Position numbers and translations under genes: made by a program
The notes under the pieces: model-generated
The model's database searches: none
Seen by the model: only the letters and a program-made list of their open reading frames with translations
Told to the model about the DNA's origin: nothing
Assembly (NCBI GenBank): GCA_902826615.1
Contig: CADEFN010000003.1
Span: 641,133-705,132, forward strand
Origin: an uncultured Gemmatimonadota bacterium
GTDB taxonomy: Bacteria > Gemmatimonadota > Gemmatimonadetes > Gemmatimonadales > Gemmatimonadaceae
Length of the DNA: 64,000 nt
Reading direction: 5' to 3'
Shown: in pieces, positions 52,954-61,328 of the stretch
How the letters are laid out: the number at the start of each line of letters is the position of its first letter
Position numbering within the stretch: the stretch's first letter is position 1

Positions 52954-53259
52954 GGCGCACTCGGACTAGCCACAGTTTTCACGGCTGGAGGCAGGTGCGA
53001 CATTCTGCCCGAGCCCGAGAACACTTCGGGGTGGCCAATGGGAGGAGAGGGGGCGATGATGAACGCACGTGTTCGCAGTGTGATGACCGCAATGGGGGCG
53101 ACCCCCGACCAGCGCGAGATTGTGCTGGTCCGGTATCCGGGGAGCGAATCCCGCGGCGCTGCAGAAGTTGTGGAAGGTTTTGTTCGGTCGCCGGCAGTTG
53201 CACGCCGGCCCTCGCTCAGGTCTGACCGACTTCGACTGGTACGTTATTCCAAGAGGGAT
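52954..53259 (+). other. 306-base gap before moaC, no gene recognised
   Basis: No convincing coding sequence is present. Two short hairpins can be drawn: GGGGG/CCCCC at 53094-53106 and GCCGGC/GCCGGC at 53190-53209, the latter about 50 bases before the moaC start. The in-frame extension upstream of moaC (to 53038) has no recognisable MoaC sequence. A cofactor-responsive leader is conceivable because molybdenum cofactor genes are often regulated by one, but I cannot match the known Moco motif here. Confidence 0.4.
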
Positions 53260-53736
53260 ATGAAGGAACTCTCGCACGTGGACGAGTCAGGCAAGGCAAG
53301 CATGGTCGACGTGAGTCAGAAGGCGTCGACGGCTCGGTCGGCGACGGCGTCGGGCTGCATTGTCATGCGTCCCGAAACCCTTCAGGCCATTCGCGAGAAT
53401 GCGATCGCCAAGGGCGACGTGCTCGGCGTGGCCCGAATTGCCGGGGTGCAAGCGGCAAAAAAGACCGCTGACCTGGTCCCGCTGTGTCACCAGATCGCCC
53501 TTTCCGGGGTACAGATCGACCTGGATCTGGACGAGTCCCTGCCCGGTGTGCGGGTACGGGCGACGGCAAAAACGACCGCCCAGACCGGAGTCGAAATGGA
53601 GGCGATGGTGGCCGTAAGTGTGACTCTCATCACACTTTACGATATGGCCAAAGGGGTGGATAAGGGGATGGAGATCCGCGAGATTTCCCTCACCGAGAAG
53701 CACGGAGGAAAGAGCGGGGACTGGGTGCGGGGTTGA
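53260..53736 (+). CDS. moaC: Cyclic pyranopterin monophosphate synthase MoaC
   Basis: The ATG at 53260 follows an AGAGGG site and gives 158 residues, the usual MoaC length. Motifs are MVDVSQKASTARSA near the N-terminus, KGDVLGVARIAGVQAAKKTA and DLVPLCHQIALS around the catalytic region, and MVAVSVTLITLYDMAKGVD. It forms cPMP in molybdenum cofactor synthesis with MoaA, which is not nearby. The gene stands alone. Confidence 0.95.
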   Translation: MKELSHVDESGKASMVDVSQKASTARSATASGCIVMRPETLQAIRENAIAKGDVLGVARIAGVQAAKKTADLVPLCHQIALSGVQIDLDLDESLPGVRVRATAKTTAQTGVEMEAMVAVSVTLITLYDMAKGVDKGMEIREISLTEKHGGKSGDWVRG

Positions 53737-53818
53737 TCAGGTCTCCTTCGTGATTGGTCACAACGTGGAATGCCGGCGGTACGACCTGAGCGGGCTTCCC
53801 TTGGCGATAGAGGTACCT

Positions 53819-54517
53819 ATGAAGGATCTGCGCGGAACGTACGTGCATGCTGGAGATGTGGAACGGGGACGGCGTCGGGTGCGGGGTACGATCATGGCGG
53901 TGGCGCTGGTTGGCACCACGGTGCTGGCGGCCAAATCGTGGACCCCGATTGAGGCAGGGGCAGTTCCGGTAAGCGCCAGCTCCCCGGCCAAGACGGTCGC
54001 CGAGGTCGAGGCGCTTCGTCAGGAGATTGAGGCGGCTCGTGGGGAACTCCGGGTCGCGACGGCACACATCGAACGCTGGAACCGGATTTTCGAGTACGCC
54101 CGCGAATACCGGATTCCGTCGGACCTGGCCGGGTCGATTTACGATGCCGCGGTCAACGAGAAGATCGACCCCGAGTTGGCCTTTCCCCTGGTGAGGCTGG
54201 AAAGCCAGTTCAACGAACGGGCGACCTCTCCGGTGGGCGCCGCAGGTCTCACGCAGCTGATGCTGGGTACGGCCCGCGAATACGACAAGGGCATTACCCG
54301 AGAGGGGCTGTACGATCGCGAGACCAACCTTCGAATCGGTTTCCGGTACCTTCGGAAGCTGATCAAGTGGCAACGCGGGGACGTCGAGATGGCGCTTCTG
54401 GCTTATAACCGGGGCCCCGCCGCAGTCATCACCGCCAAGGAACTCGACCTCGACGCCTCCAACGGCTACGACTCGCGGATCCTGAAGGGTTACCGGGGGC
54501 GGGGTACGCTGGACTGA
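53819..54517 (+). CDS. Membrane-anchored lytic transglycosylase (Slt-type)
   Basis: An AGAGGT site precedes the ATG at 53819. The 232-residue protein has an N-terminal membrane anchor (about 24-40), a short coiled-coil (AEVEALRQEIEAARGELR) and an SLT domain (about 98-225). Catalytic Glu128 lies in RLESQFNERATSPVGAAGLT, and the QLM and AYNRGP motifs follow. It cleaves peptidoglycan, releasing anhydro-muropeptides. Its gene is convergent with a second, MltD-like transglycosylase. Confidence 0.9.
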   Translation: MKDLRGTYVHAGDVERGRRRVRGTIMAVALVGTTVLAAKSWTPIEAGAVPVSASSPAKTVAEVEALRQEIEAARGELRVATAHIERWNRIFEYAREYRIPSDLAGSIYDAAVNEKIDPELAFPLVRLESQFNERATSPVGAAGLTQLMLGTAREYDKGITREGLYDRETNLRIGFRYLRKLIKWQRGDVEMALLAYNRGPAAVITAKELDLDASNGYDSRILKGYRGRGTLD

Positions 54518-54526
54518 CCTGCCCGT

Positions 54527-54546
54527 CGCCCGGCACAGGCCGGGCG
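54527..54546. terminator. Shared hairpin between convergent transglycosylase genes
   Basis: CGCCCGGC pairs with GCCGGGCG across ACAG, a perfect eight-pair stem between the stop codons of the two convergent genes. No T-run follows on either strand, but its position suggests bidirectional termination. Confidence 0.5.
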
Positions 54547-54547
54547 G

Positions 54548-56203
54548 CTAACGCCGCGGGGCTCTTTTCGCCGACGGCTTCTTGCGCGACACCTTGCTCT
54601 TGGACGTCGATCGCTTGGCCGTCGAGCGCTTGGCAACTGTGCTCCTCGCGGGGCGCGCCCGGCCAGTTGAGCGGACAATGATGCTCTGCCCTGGGTACAC
54701 CACCGTCCGCTTGAGACCATTGACCCTACGCAGGGCCGCCACGCTCGTGCGATAACGCCGGGCGATGAGCCCGAGCGACTCTCCACGTCGCACCACGTGC
54801 ACAACACGTCCCCCGGTTGAGGCACCGCCGGAGCCATAACGCTCGATGCTCGGATCGGGCACGTCGCGCGCGCTGGCGAGGACATGGGAGGCGGGAACGA
54901 TGATCTCCTTCCCCACTGGCAACCGCCGCTTTGCCGAAAGCCCGGGGTTATACCAGGCCAGACGGCGGGCATCCACACCATGCGCCGCAGCCACGCTGGC
55001 CAGCGTTTGTCCCTTGCGCGACACCGCCCGGCTGAACGAAATGCGTTCGGCGTCTGGCAGGGCCGCCCACACGCTGTCAAAGCCCGACGCACGCCCCTCC
55101 GGCACACGGACGTGTCCCGTCCACTGTACTGGCGTCGCCCCGCGCAGGAGGTGCGGATTCAGATCGCGGATCTCCTCGATCGTACTCCCGCTTGCACGCG
55201 CGACAACACCGAGTGACGTCAGCGCGGGGACGCGCACCGAATCGTATTTGAATGTCGGCACCGAGTCGGACACCGTCATGCCGAAACGCGACGGCGTCTT
55301 TCCGATCAGGGCCGCTGCGATGAGCTGCGGCACGTAGTTGCGGGTCTCGGAGCGGAGATACGACTGCTCGGCCAGCGCAAAAAAGCGGTCGTCACCAACC
55401 ACCTCTTGCAGTTCATCCTGGAAACGCGCCAGACCGCGGCTCACACGCCCGGGGCCACCGTTGTACGCCGCTGCGGCGAGGTAATACGAACCGAACTGCT
55501 TGTGCAAATCCGTGAGGAAGCGTGCGGCGGCCCACGTGGATTTGATCGGGTCGCGGCGTTCATCCACCCAGGGATCGACGCGAAGCCCTACACCGCGGGC
55601 CGTGGAACTCATGAACTGCCACATCCCCACGGCGGCCGCCCGCGAATACGCGTGCGGATCGTAGCCACTTTCCACGAGGGCGAGGTAATACATGTCCTCG
55701 GGGATGCCGGCGCTTCGGAAGGTCTCGCGAATCATCGGCTCGTAGCGCTTGCCACGCTGCAGACGAGACTGGATCCGGTCTTTGGCTCGGCCCGAGAAGA
55801 GTGAGACATACCGGGCCACCTGATCTTGTGTGGCGTAGGATCGCACATCGAGGTCCCAGGTGGGCTCCTCGTCGTCGGAGGCGGCTGTCGAGTCGGGGTC
55901 GGCGGACTTGGCCAGGAGGTCGTCGAGAGACAAACCGATCGATGCGGCCGCGCCGGCTATGGCCTGACGTACCGTGGGATCGAGCGAGTCGGGCGGTACA
56001 ACAACCTGCGGCTCCGGTGCGGAAACGACGGGCGTGGTGACAGCTCCGTCCCCCTGCGATGTGCCCGATTCCTGGGCTTGCGGCGCCGGAAGAGGTGCGG
56101 GCGCGGGCGCTTGCGTGGGTGGTAACGGGCGTATGGCCGGGCTGCACGCGGCACTGCTCAACACGAGCGCAGCCCACCATCGGGGCGCAGAACGGTGCGA
56201 CAT
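54548..56203 (-). CDS. MltD-like lytic transglycosylase with LysM repeats
   Basis: The 551-residue protein has a lipoprotein signal (LVLSSAAC, Cys20). A Pro-rich linker follows (about 25-65), then an SLT domain with catalytic Glu178 in LALVESGYDPHAYS, VGMWQFM and AAYNGGPGRV. C-terminal are three LysM-like regions (about 330-380, 395-445 and 465-510), the last being VHVVRRGESLGLIARRY. The chain ends in a Lys/Arg/Ser-rich tail (about 515-551). It acts on peptidoglycan from the outer membrane side. The basic tail is unusual and could bind the cell wall or nucleic acid. Confidence 0.9.
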   Translation of the reverse strand: MSHRSAPRWWAALVLSSAACSPAIRPLPPTQAPAPAPLPAPQAQESGTSQGDGAVTTPVVSAPEPQVVVPPDSLDPTVRQAIAGAAASIGLSLDDLLAKSADPDSTAASDDEEPTWDLDVRSYATQDQVARYVSLFSGRAKDRIQSRLQRGKRYEPMIRETFRSAGIPEDMYYLALVESGYDPHAYSRAAAVGMWQFMSSTARGVGLRVDPWVDERRDPIKSTWAAARFLTDLHKQFGSYYLAAAAYNGGPGRVSRGLARFQDELQEVVGDDRFFALAEQSYLRSETRNYVPQLIAAALIGKTPSRFGMTVSDSVPTFKYDSVRVPALTSLGVVARASGSTIEEIRDLNPHLLRGATPVQWTGHVRVPEGRASGFDSVWAALPDAERISFSRAVSRKGQTLASVAAAHGVDARRLAWYNPGLSAKRRLPVGKEIIVPASHVLASARDVPDPSIERYGSGGASTGGRVVHVVRRGESLGLIARRYRTSVAALRRVNGLKRTVVYPGQSIIVRSTGRARPARSTVAKRSTAKRSTSKSKVSRKKPSAKRAPRR

Positions 56204-56302
56204 TGCGTTGCCACCTCCGGAGAATCGCCGTGATACCCGGAATCTCGCTCCGGGTCCCTCGTTATGGAACCTCTGCCTGACGAGTGGCGCGGCGGCCTGT
56301 GC

Positions 56303-56782
56303 TCAGCGAGTGGCGATCGCGTTCCCCAGCACGCGGTTGGTGGCCTGCAGTGTGGCGATGACAGTGCCCCGTAGCAGGTCTTCTTCCGACAGATGACAGC
56401 CCAGAAGTCGGCGCGGTCCCTCATGTGTGTGCGCCAGGACACTGACCATGACGACGTTGGCATCGAAGGCACGCATCGTCTTGACGCCAACGAGCTCGAG
56501 ACGGAGCTCACCATGCGAGAACTGTTCAATCGCGCGCAGTGTGGCGTCAGCCGTCACACGAAGATCGCCGAGTGGGCTGGCGATGCCTTCGGCACGTCCC
56601 GAAACCGCGTCACCTGCCACCCATTCCAGTTCAACGATCGCCGTGCACACGGCATTCGGCGTCCGCTGAAAGTGGAAGCCGGAGAAGCGCAGACGGCTTC
56701 GCCTGGGCTCCTCGACGCCCGCGCCGGAACGCATGGCAGCCGCGAGGGCTCGTTCGGTCTCTTCTGGGGTGAAATCTGACAT
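56303..56782 (-). CDS. Conserved hypothetical protein of 159 residues
   Basis: The ATG at 56782 (MSDFTPEETERALA) is preferred over upstream in-frame codons because homology-like order begins there. The protein is alpha/beta with LRFSGFHFQRTPNAVCTAIV, a central strand pair (GDLRVTADATLRAIEQF) and the region LEWVAGDAVSGRAEG, ending TLQATNRVLGNAIA. The pattern VELxWVxGxxxxGxAEG followed by ATLxAIEQ recalls small regulatory domains in actinobacterial and cyanobacterial proteins, but I do not recognise the family. It lies 100 bases upstream of the MltD gene on the same strand. No function is proposed. Confidence 0.6.
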   Translation of the reverse strand: MSDFTPEETERALAAAMRSGAGVEEPRRSRLRFSGFHFQRTPNAVCTAIVELEWVAGDAVSGRAEGIASPLGDLRVTADATLRAIEQFSHGELRLELVGVKTMRAFDANVVMVSVLAHTHEGPRRLLGCHLSEEDLLRGTVIATLQATNRVLGNAIATR

Positions 56783-56902
56783 ACGCCGCCCTGGGGTCCG
56801 TCCCCGTCGTGGTACGTACATCACACGATTCAGGGCCGGGGAGGCAACGTGCACTTCCTGCCTACTCGCCGGCACCCTCTTCCCTGTCGATATTCCGCGC
56901 CC

Positions 56903-57787
56903 ATGCGACTCCTTCCGCTCGCTCTGCTTTGTGCGCTCGCCTGCCGCCCCACGGATCGGTACGAGGGACTCCAGGCCCGCCTCACGTCGAGGCTCAGTCA
57001 GGTTCCCGGGGCATCTCTCGGCGTCTACGTGCGCGACCTCACAGACGAGTCCGAGTTTGCCTTCAACGCGGACACACTCTTTCATGCCGCGAGCACCATG
57101 AAGGTGCCGGTCATGATCGAGTACTTCCGGGCCCTCGATGACGGTCGGCTGAAGCCCGACGCCGTCACCCTGCTCGAAAACCGGTTCGCGTCCATCGTCG
57201 ACAGCAGCAGCTACTCGCTGGATGCCGGCGAGGATTCCGACAGTGCACTCTATGCCAGGGCCGGGAGCTCGGTGCCGGTGCGGGAATTGGTGGAGCGCAT
57301 GATCACTCGGTCGAGCAACCTGGCAACCAACGCCGTCATTGCCCTCGTCGGGGCCTCGCGTGCCCAGGCGACGGCACGCGCGTTAGGCGCCCGGGACATC
57401 CTGGTGCGGCGGGGAGTGGAGGACGACAAGGCCTTCGAACGCGGGCTCAACAACGCGACCACCGCCCGCGACCTGGGGATGCTCCTCGAAGCCATTGTCG
57501 AGGACCGTGCGGCCTCACCCGAGGGGGCGCGCGAAATGCTCGCCATTCTCGAGCGGCAGGAGTTCAACGACGAAATCCCGGCCGGGCTTCCCAGTGGCAC
57601 CCGCGTCGCGCACAAAACCGGACAGATCAGCGGGGTGCTCCACGATGCGGCTATTGTCTTTCCGCCCGAAGGACGCGCCCCGTTCATTCTCGTGATCCTC
57701 ACGGGCGGCATGCCGGACGAGAAAGTGGCGCGCGCCCTCATCCAGGATGTGTCCCGTGCGGTCTGGGACACCGTAATGGAGCCGTAG
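56903..57787 (+). CDS. Class A beta-lactamase-like lipoprotein
   Basis: The ATG at 56903 gives 294 residues with a lipoprotein signal (LCALAC, Cys14). The class A set is complete: Ser64-x-x-Lys67 (STMK), Ser137-Ser-Asn139, Glu179 followed by RGLN as in the Glu166-to-Asn170 stretch of TEM, and Lys238-Thr-Gly240. All catalytic residues being present, true beta-lactamase activity is plausible, though exported enzymes of this kind can also be carboxypeptidases. It is divergent from the 159-residue protein gene and convergent with the kinase operon. Confidence 0.88.
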   Translation: MRLLPLALLCALACRPTDRYEGLQARLTSRLSQVPGASLGVYVRDLTDESEFAFNADTLFHAASTMKVPVMIEYFRALDDGRLKPDAVTLLENRFASIVDSSSYSLDAGEDSDSALYARAGSSVPVRELVERMITRSSNLATNAVIALVGASRAQATARALGARDILVRRGVEDDKAFERGLNNATTARDLGMLLEAIVEDRAASPEGAREMLAILERQEFNDEIPAGLPSGTRVAHKTGQISGVLHDAAIVFPPEGRAPFILVILTGGMPDEKVARALIQDVSRAVWDTVMEP

Positions 57788-57790
57788 ACC

Positions 57791-59356
57791 CTAGAACTCC
57801 ACAGCCACGAGTTCTTCGCGGGTGGCTGCGGGCGCGCCGGCAAACCGGATGGTGAAGGTGGAGCCTTCGCCCGGCGTGCTCTCGACGCTGAGGCTCGCGC
57901 CCAGCATCTCGCATAACGAGCGGCAGATGGACAACCCGAGACCAGTGCCACCGTAGTGCCGGGTCGTGCTGCTGTCCCCCTGCTCGAAGGGACGGAAAAT
58001 GGACTCCAGTCGATGCGCGGGAATTCCGATCCCGGTGTCCTGCACACTGATGGCCCCGCCTGCTGCATCGATCCGGACGGTCACCAGACCCTCCCGGGTG
58101 AACTTCACCGAGTTCCCCACGAGATTGATCAGCACCTGACGCAGCCGTGCCTCGTCGGTGGCCATCATCCACTCGGTATCCCCTTCCACCCGCAGCTCCA
58201 CCGGCCGACCTGCCACCTGTCCTTCGAGCTCTTCGACCGTGTGTCGCGCGAGCTTCGCCACATCGATCGAGCGCAGCTCCAGTGTCATGCGACCCGCCTC
58301 GATCTTGGACACGTCCAGCAGGTCGTTGATCAGCGTGAGCAGATGGTGACCATTCGAGCGGATGCGCTGGAGCATCCCCAGCTCCGACTCCCCGAGTCTG
58401 TGGTTCCGGTTCTTGAGGAGGACCGCCGAGAAGCCGATCACCGAGTTGAGCGGTGTGCGCAGCTCGTGTGACATGTTCGCGAGAAAACGAGACTTGGTCG
58501 CATTGGCATGCTCGGCACCCCGCAACGCGACCTGCAGGTCAGCGGTTCTCTCTGCGACACGTTTGTCGAGCCCCGCCAGCAGATCGAGGAGTTGGCCATT
58601 GAGGGTGTCTCGTTCGGCCACCGCCTGTTCGAGCTGACGATGCGAGGTTCGCAGGCGGTGCGTCGACTCCTCGATGTGCATCACCAGATCGGCAATCTCG
58701 CGCGGAGTACCTGCTGGCGCCGGTTTGGGCATGTGCGAAGCCGCCGCGTCGTCGCGCAGCCACGCCCCCACCTGCTCGAGGGGGCCGGTGATACGGGCCG
58801 CCAGGGCCATCGCCAGGAGCAATCCGGCGAGGAGCGCCACCCCGGCACCCACCAGCATCGAGTTGCGCCGGTACCGGGCACCCGCCATCAACGTGGCATG
58901 CGACTGAAGGATCATCACGTGCCATCCGTTTCCCACCGCCGCAAATGCGCCGACCGCCGGCTCCTGGCGAGCGCGCAGCCAGCGACCCAACCCGTCCTCG
59001 GACAACGGGACGACCTGCCCCGGCTTGAGACCGGTCGACGGGCTGGCCCAGATCACGCCCCCCTTGCTGTCCGTGACCACCATGAACCGCCCTCGCCTGA
59101 GCCGTGCCGCGACGTCGGCCAGCGAAGCCTCACGGATGGAATCCCGAACGCCCGGCGTTCCGCCGGTGTTCTGCAGGGCCGCGTGACTGTGCAGGTATCC
59201 CGCAACGACATTGGCGTTGGCACGGAGCTGTGTTCCGCCCTCGATGAGTACCTGCCGCTGCTCGCCGGTATAGAGAAACATCGCAATGGCCAGCACCGGG
59301 ACCGTGGCAACAAGCGCGAAGCCGGCAAGAATATGTGAGCTGAGTGAACGCTTCAT
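57791..59356 (-). CDS. Membrane sensor histidine kinase (second of a coupled pair)
   Basis: The 521-residue protein has a first transmembrane helix (about 9-29), a periplasmic sensing domain (30-165), a second helix (167-187), HAMP (about 190-240) and coiled coil. The HisKA phosphoacceptor is His297 in NMSHELRTPLN. HATPase motifs follow: NLVGNSVKFT, DTGIGIPAH and GGTGLGLSI. Its ATG overlaps the stop of the upstream kinase (ATGA). No response regulator gene is adjacent, so the partner is elsewhere. Confidence 0.93.
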   Translation of the reverse strand: MKRSLSSHILAGFALVATVPVLAIAMFLYTGEQRQVLIEGGTQLRANANVVAGYLHSHAALQNTGGTPGVRDSIREASLADVAARLRRGRFMVVTDSKGGVIWASPSTGLKPGQVVPLSEDGLGRWLRARQEPAVGAFAAVGNGWHVMILQSHATLMAGARYRRNSMLVGAGVALLAGLLLAMALAARITGPLEQVGAWLRDDAAASHMPKPAPAGTPREIADLVMHIEESTHRLRTSHRQLEQAVAERDTLNGQLLDLLAGLDKRVAERTADLQVALRGAEHANATKSRFLANMSHELRTPLNSVIGFSAVLLKNRNHRLGESELGMLQRIRSNGHHLLTLINDLLDVSKIEAGRMTLELRSIDVAKLARHTVEELEGQVAGRPVELRVEGDTEWMMATDEARLRQVLINLVGNSVKFTREGLVTVRIDAAGGAISVQDTGIGIPAHRLESIFRPFEQGDSSTTRHYGGTGLGLSICRSLCEMLGASLSVESTPGEGSTFTIRFAGAPAATREELVAVEF

Positions 59357-61293
59357 AAGGGAGTGACAGTATCGGGCAATGACGCGGTCTCCGCGGCGTC
59401 AGCACGCGCTGACCACGGCATCCGCATCGCAAAGCAGGAACCCACCCCCACCATGCTGCGCACCGACAGCTGGAATCCCATCAGATCACACAAACTTTTT
59501 GCCACGGCCAGGCCCAGACCGGTGCCACCGTACGTCCGCGCCATCCCGGCCTCCGCCTGAGCGAAGGGCTTGAAGACACCCGCCACCCGGTCCTCGGGAA
59601 TACCAATCCCGGTGTCTTCCACCTCCACGATCACCTCGTCTCCCAGCAGCAGCCGCACCGTTACCCCTCCGGCCTGGGTGAACTTCACAGCATTGTGCAC
59701 GAGATAGCCGAGCACCTGCCGCATCCGGAGCGCATCGAGACGCATCGCGAGCACACCGTCTGGCAGTTCCAGCGTCATGGACACCCCACGTGCCTCGGCC
59801 TCGGCGAGATGGGCCGCCACGACTTCGCGCAACAGGTGGGAGACATCCACTGCGGCAGGTGTCATGCGCAGCTGACCACGCGTCACCCTGGCGTGGGTGA
59901 GAATGCCATCGATGATACGAAGCAGCGTCCGGCCGCTGCCATGGATTTTTTCGAGGTAGTCCCGTTCGCGGACCGGGACCGTCGCGGCGGCCCGCTTCAT
60001 CAGAATATTCGAGAATCCGATGATGGCATTGAGTGGCGTTCGCAATTCGTGGCTCACAACCGCGACGAAGTTGGCTTGCGCCTGCGAGGTCGCTTCAGCC
60101 TGATCGCGTGCACGCACCAGCGCCTGCTGCAGCTCGCTTTCCTCGGTGACGTCGTGGGCCCCGATGATCCAACCGCCGTCACCCAGCCGAGTGATGGCGT
60201 GGCGCACCACCCGGACGTGGGCCACGTCTTCACCGCGCTCGAAGATCCCTCCCCATTGCATCGTCGATTCCACGGCGAACTCGATGTCATGCAACCGCTC
60301 GAGCGGCGTCCACGCTCGCATCGCGTCAAACCACGAGGTGCCGATCAGCACATCCGCCGTCGCTTCGCCATGCAGGCGGGCAAAGGCCTCGTTCACGACA
60401 ACAAACCGCCGGGCGTCGTCGATCACCGCGATCCCCTCGGATGAGGCGTGAATCGCCGACGACAACCGCCGCAGCTGGAACTCTCGCTCGCGTGACGTTG
60501 TCACGTCGCGGCCGACCGCCGCATAATGCGTGACAACCCCCAGTTCGTTCCGCACGACACTGAAGACCACCGACAGCCAGAGCCGCGCGCCGTTCCGGCG
60601 TCCGCGCATCCGCTCATAGCGAGTCTCCATCCCGATCTCGCAACTCGCGTCGAGATCGCGCAGCACCCCAAGTGTGGGATGCATCTCTTGCAGCTCTGGC
60701 AGGCGCCGCCCCTCCACCTCACGGCGCTCCAGTTCCACAATCTCGAGAAAGGCGTTGTTCACCCACTCCACGCGCCGATCCGGACTGAGAAGAATCATGC
60801 CGTCCTCGGACTGCTCGATGGCTTTCACGAGTTGCTGATTCTGTGCGCGCAGGAACTGCGCCTCCCCCTTCTCCGCGCCCGCCAGCAGCATTCGGGCGAG
60901 CACCTGGCAGCCATCGCGTGCCGTGGCCCAGTCCTCCCCATCCCACGGATACGCGCGGTCTCTCGTCAGCTGCAGCCGACCCAGCGTTCCCTGCTCGCCC
61001 CCCATCAGGTCAAGCGTGAGCTCGACACCGTCACTGACCAGTCGCCCATCCGAAATGCACTCGGCAACGGCCCCTCCCTCGCCACGCAACGTCACCGTCG
61101 CATGCGCCGCATTCGAGGCCAGCCGCACCAGACGCAGCACGCGCATCACCTCCCCCGCCTCGACGGAGGGGAGAGCGCGGCTGCGGACGACATCGCCGAC
61201 GCGCAAGTCGAGCGTCAACGCGGATTCAGTGAGCGGACTCAGGGCGAAGCCGGGCGGAGAGGACGGGCCCGCGCAGGCGGGCAGACCCTCCAA
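59353..61293 (-). CDS. Soluble PAS-domain histidine kinase (first of a coupled pair)
   Basis: The 646-residue protein has no transmembrane helix. A GAF-like N-terminal domain (about 25-145) is followed by two PAS domains (about 155-270 and 275-390) and a HisKA/HATPase module with His415 in VVSHELRTPLN, HNAVKFTQ, DTGIGIPED and GGTGLGLAV. Its last four bases overlap the next kinase gene, so both are made together. The coupled presence of one soluble and one membrane kinase suggests joint control of one regulator. The signal is unknown. Confidence 0.93.
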   Translation of the reverse strand: MEGLPACAGPSSPPGFALSPLTESALTLDLRVGDVVRSRALPSVEAGEVMRVLRLVRLASNAAHATVTLRGEGGAVAECISDGRLVSDGVELTLDLMGGEQGTLGRLQLTRDRAYPWDGEDWATARDGCQVLARMLLAGAEKGEAQFLRAQNQQLVKAIEQSEDGMILLSPDRRVEWVNNAFLEIVELERREVEGRRLPELQEMHPTLGVLRDLDASCEIGMETRYERMRGRRNGARLWLSVVFSVVRNELGVVTHYAAVGRDVTTSREREFQLRRLSSAIHASSEGIAVIDDARRFVVVNEAFARLHGEATADVLIGTSWFDAMRAWTPLERLHDIEFAVESTMQWGGIFERGEDVAHVRVVRHAITRLGDGGWIIGAHDVTEESELQQALVRARDQAEATSQAQANFVAVVSHELRTPLNAIIGFSNILMKRAAATVPVRERDYLEKIHGSGRTLLRIIDGILTHARVTRGQLRMTPAAVDVSHLLREVVAAHLAEAEARGVSMTLELPDGVLAMRLDALRMRQVLGYLVHNAVKFTQAGGVTVRLLLGDEVIVEVEDTGIGIPEDRVAGVFKPFAQAEAGMARTYGGTGLGLAVAKSLCDLMGFQLSVRSMVGVGSCFAMRMPWSARADAAETASLPDTVTPL

Positions 61294-61328
61294 GTATCGG
61301 GCGCTCCGCGCATCAGTTTGAGCCCGGT

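Noticed and set aside
52954-53259. Molybdenum cofactor riboswitch
   Set aside because: Hairpins are present but I cannot match the known conserved core, so I did not call it.
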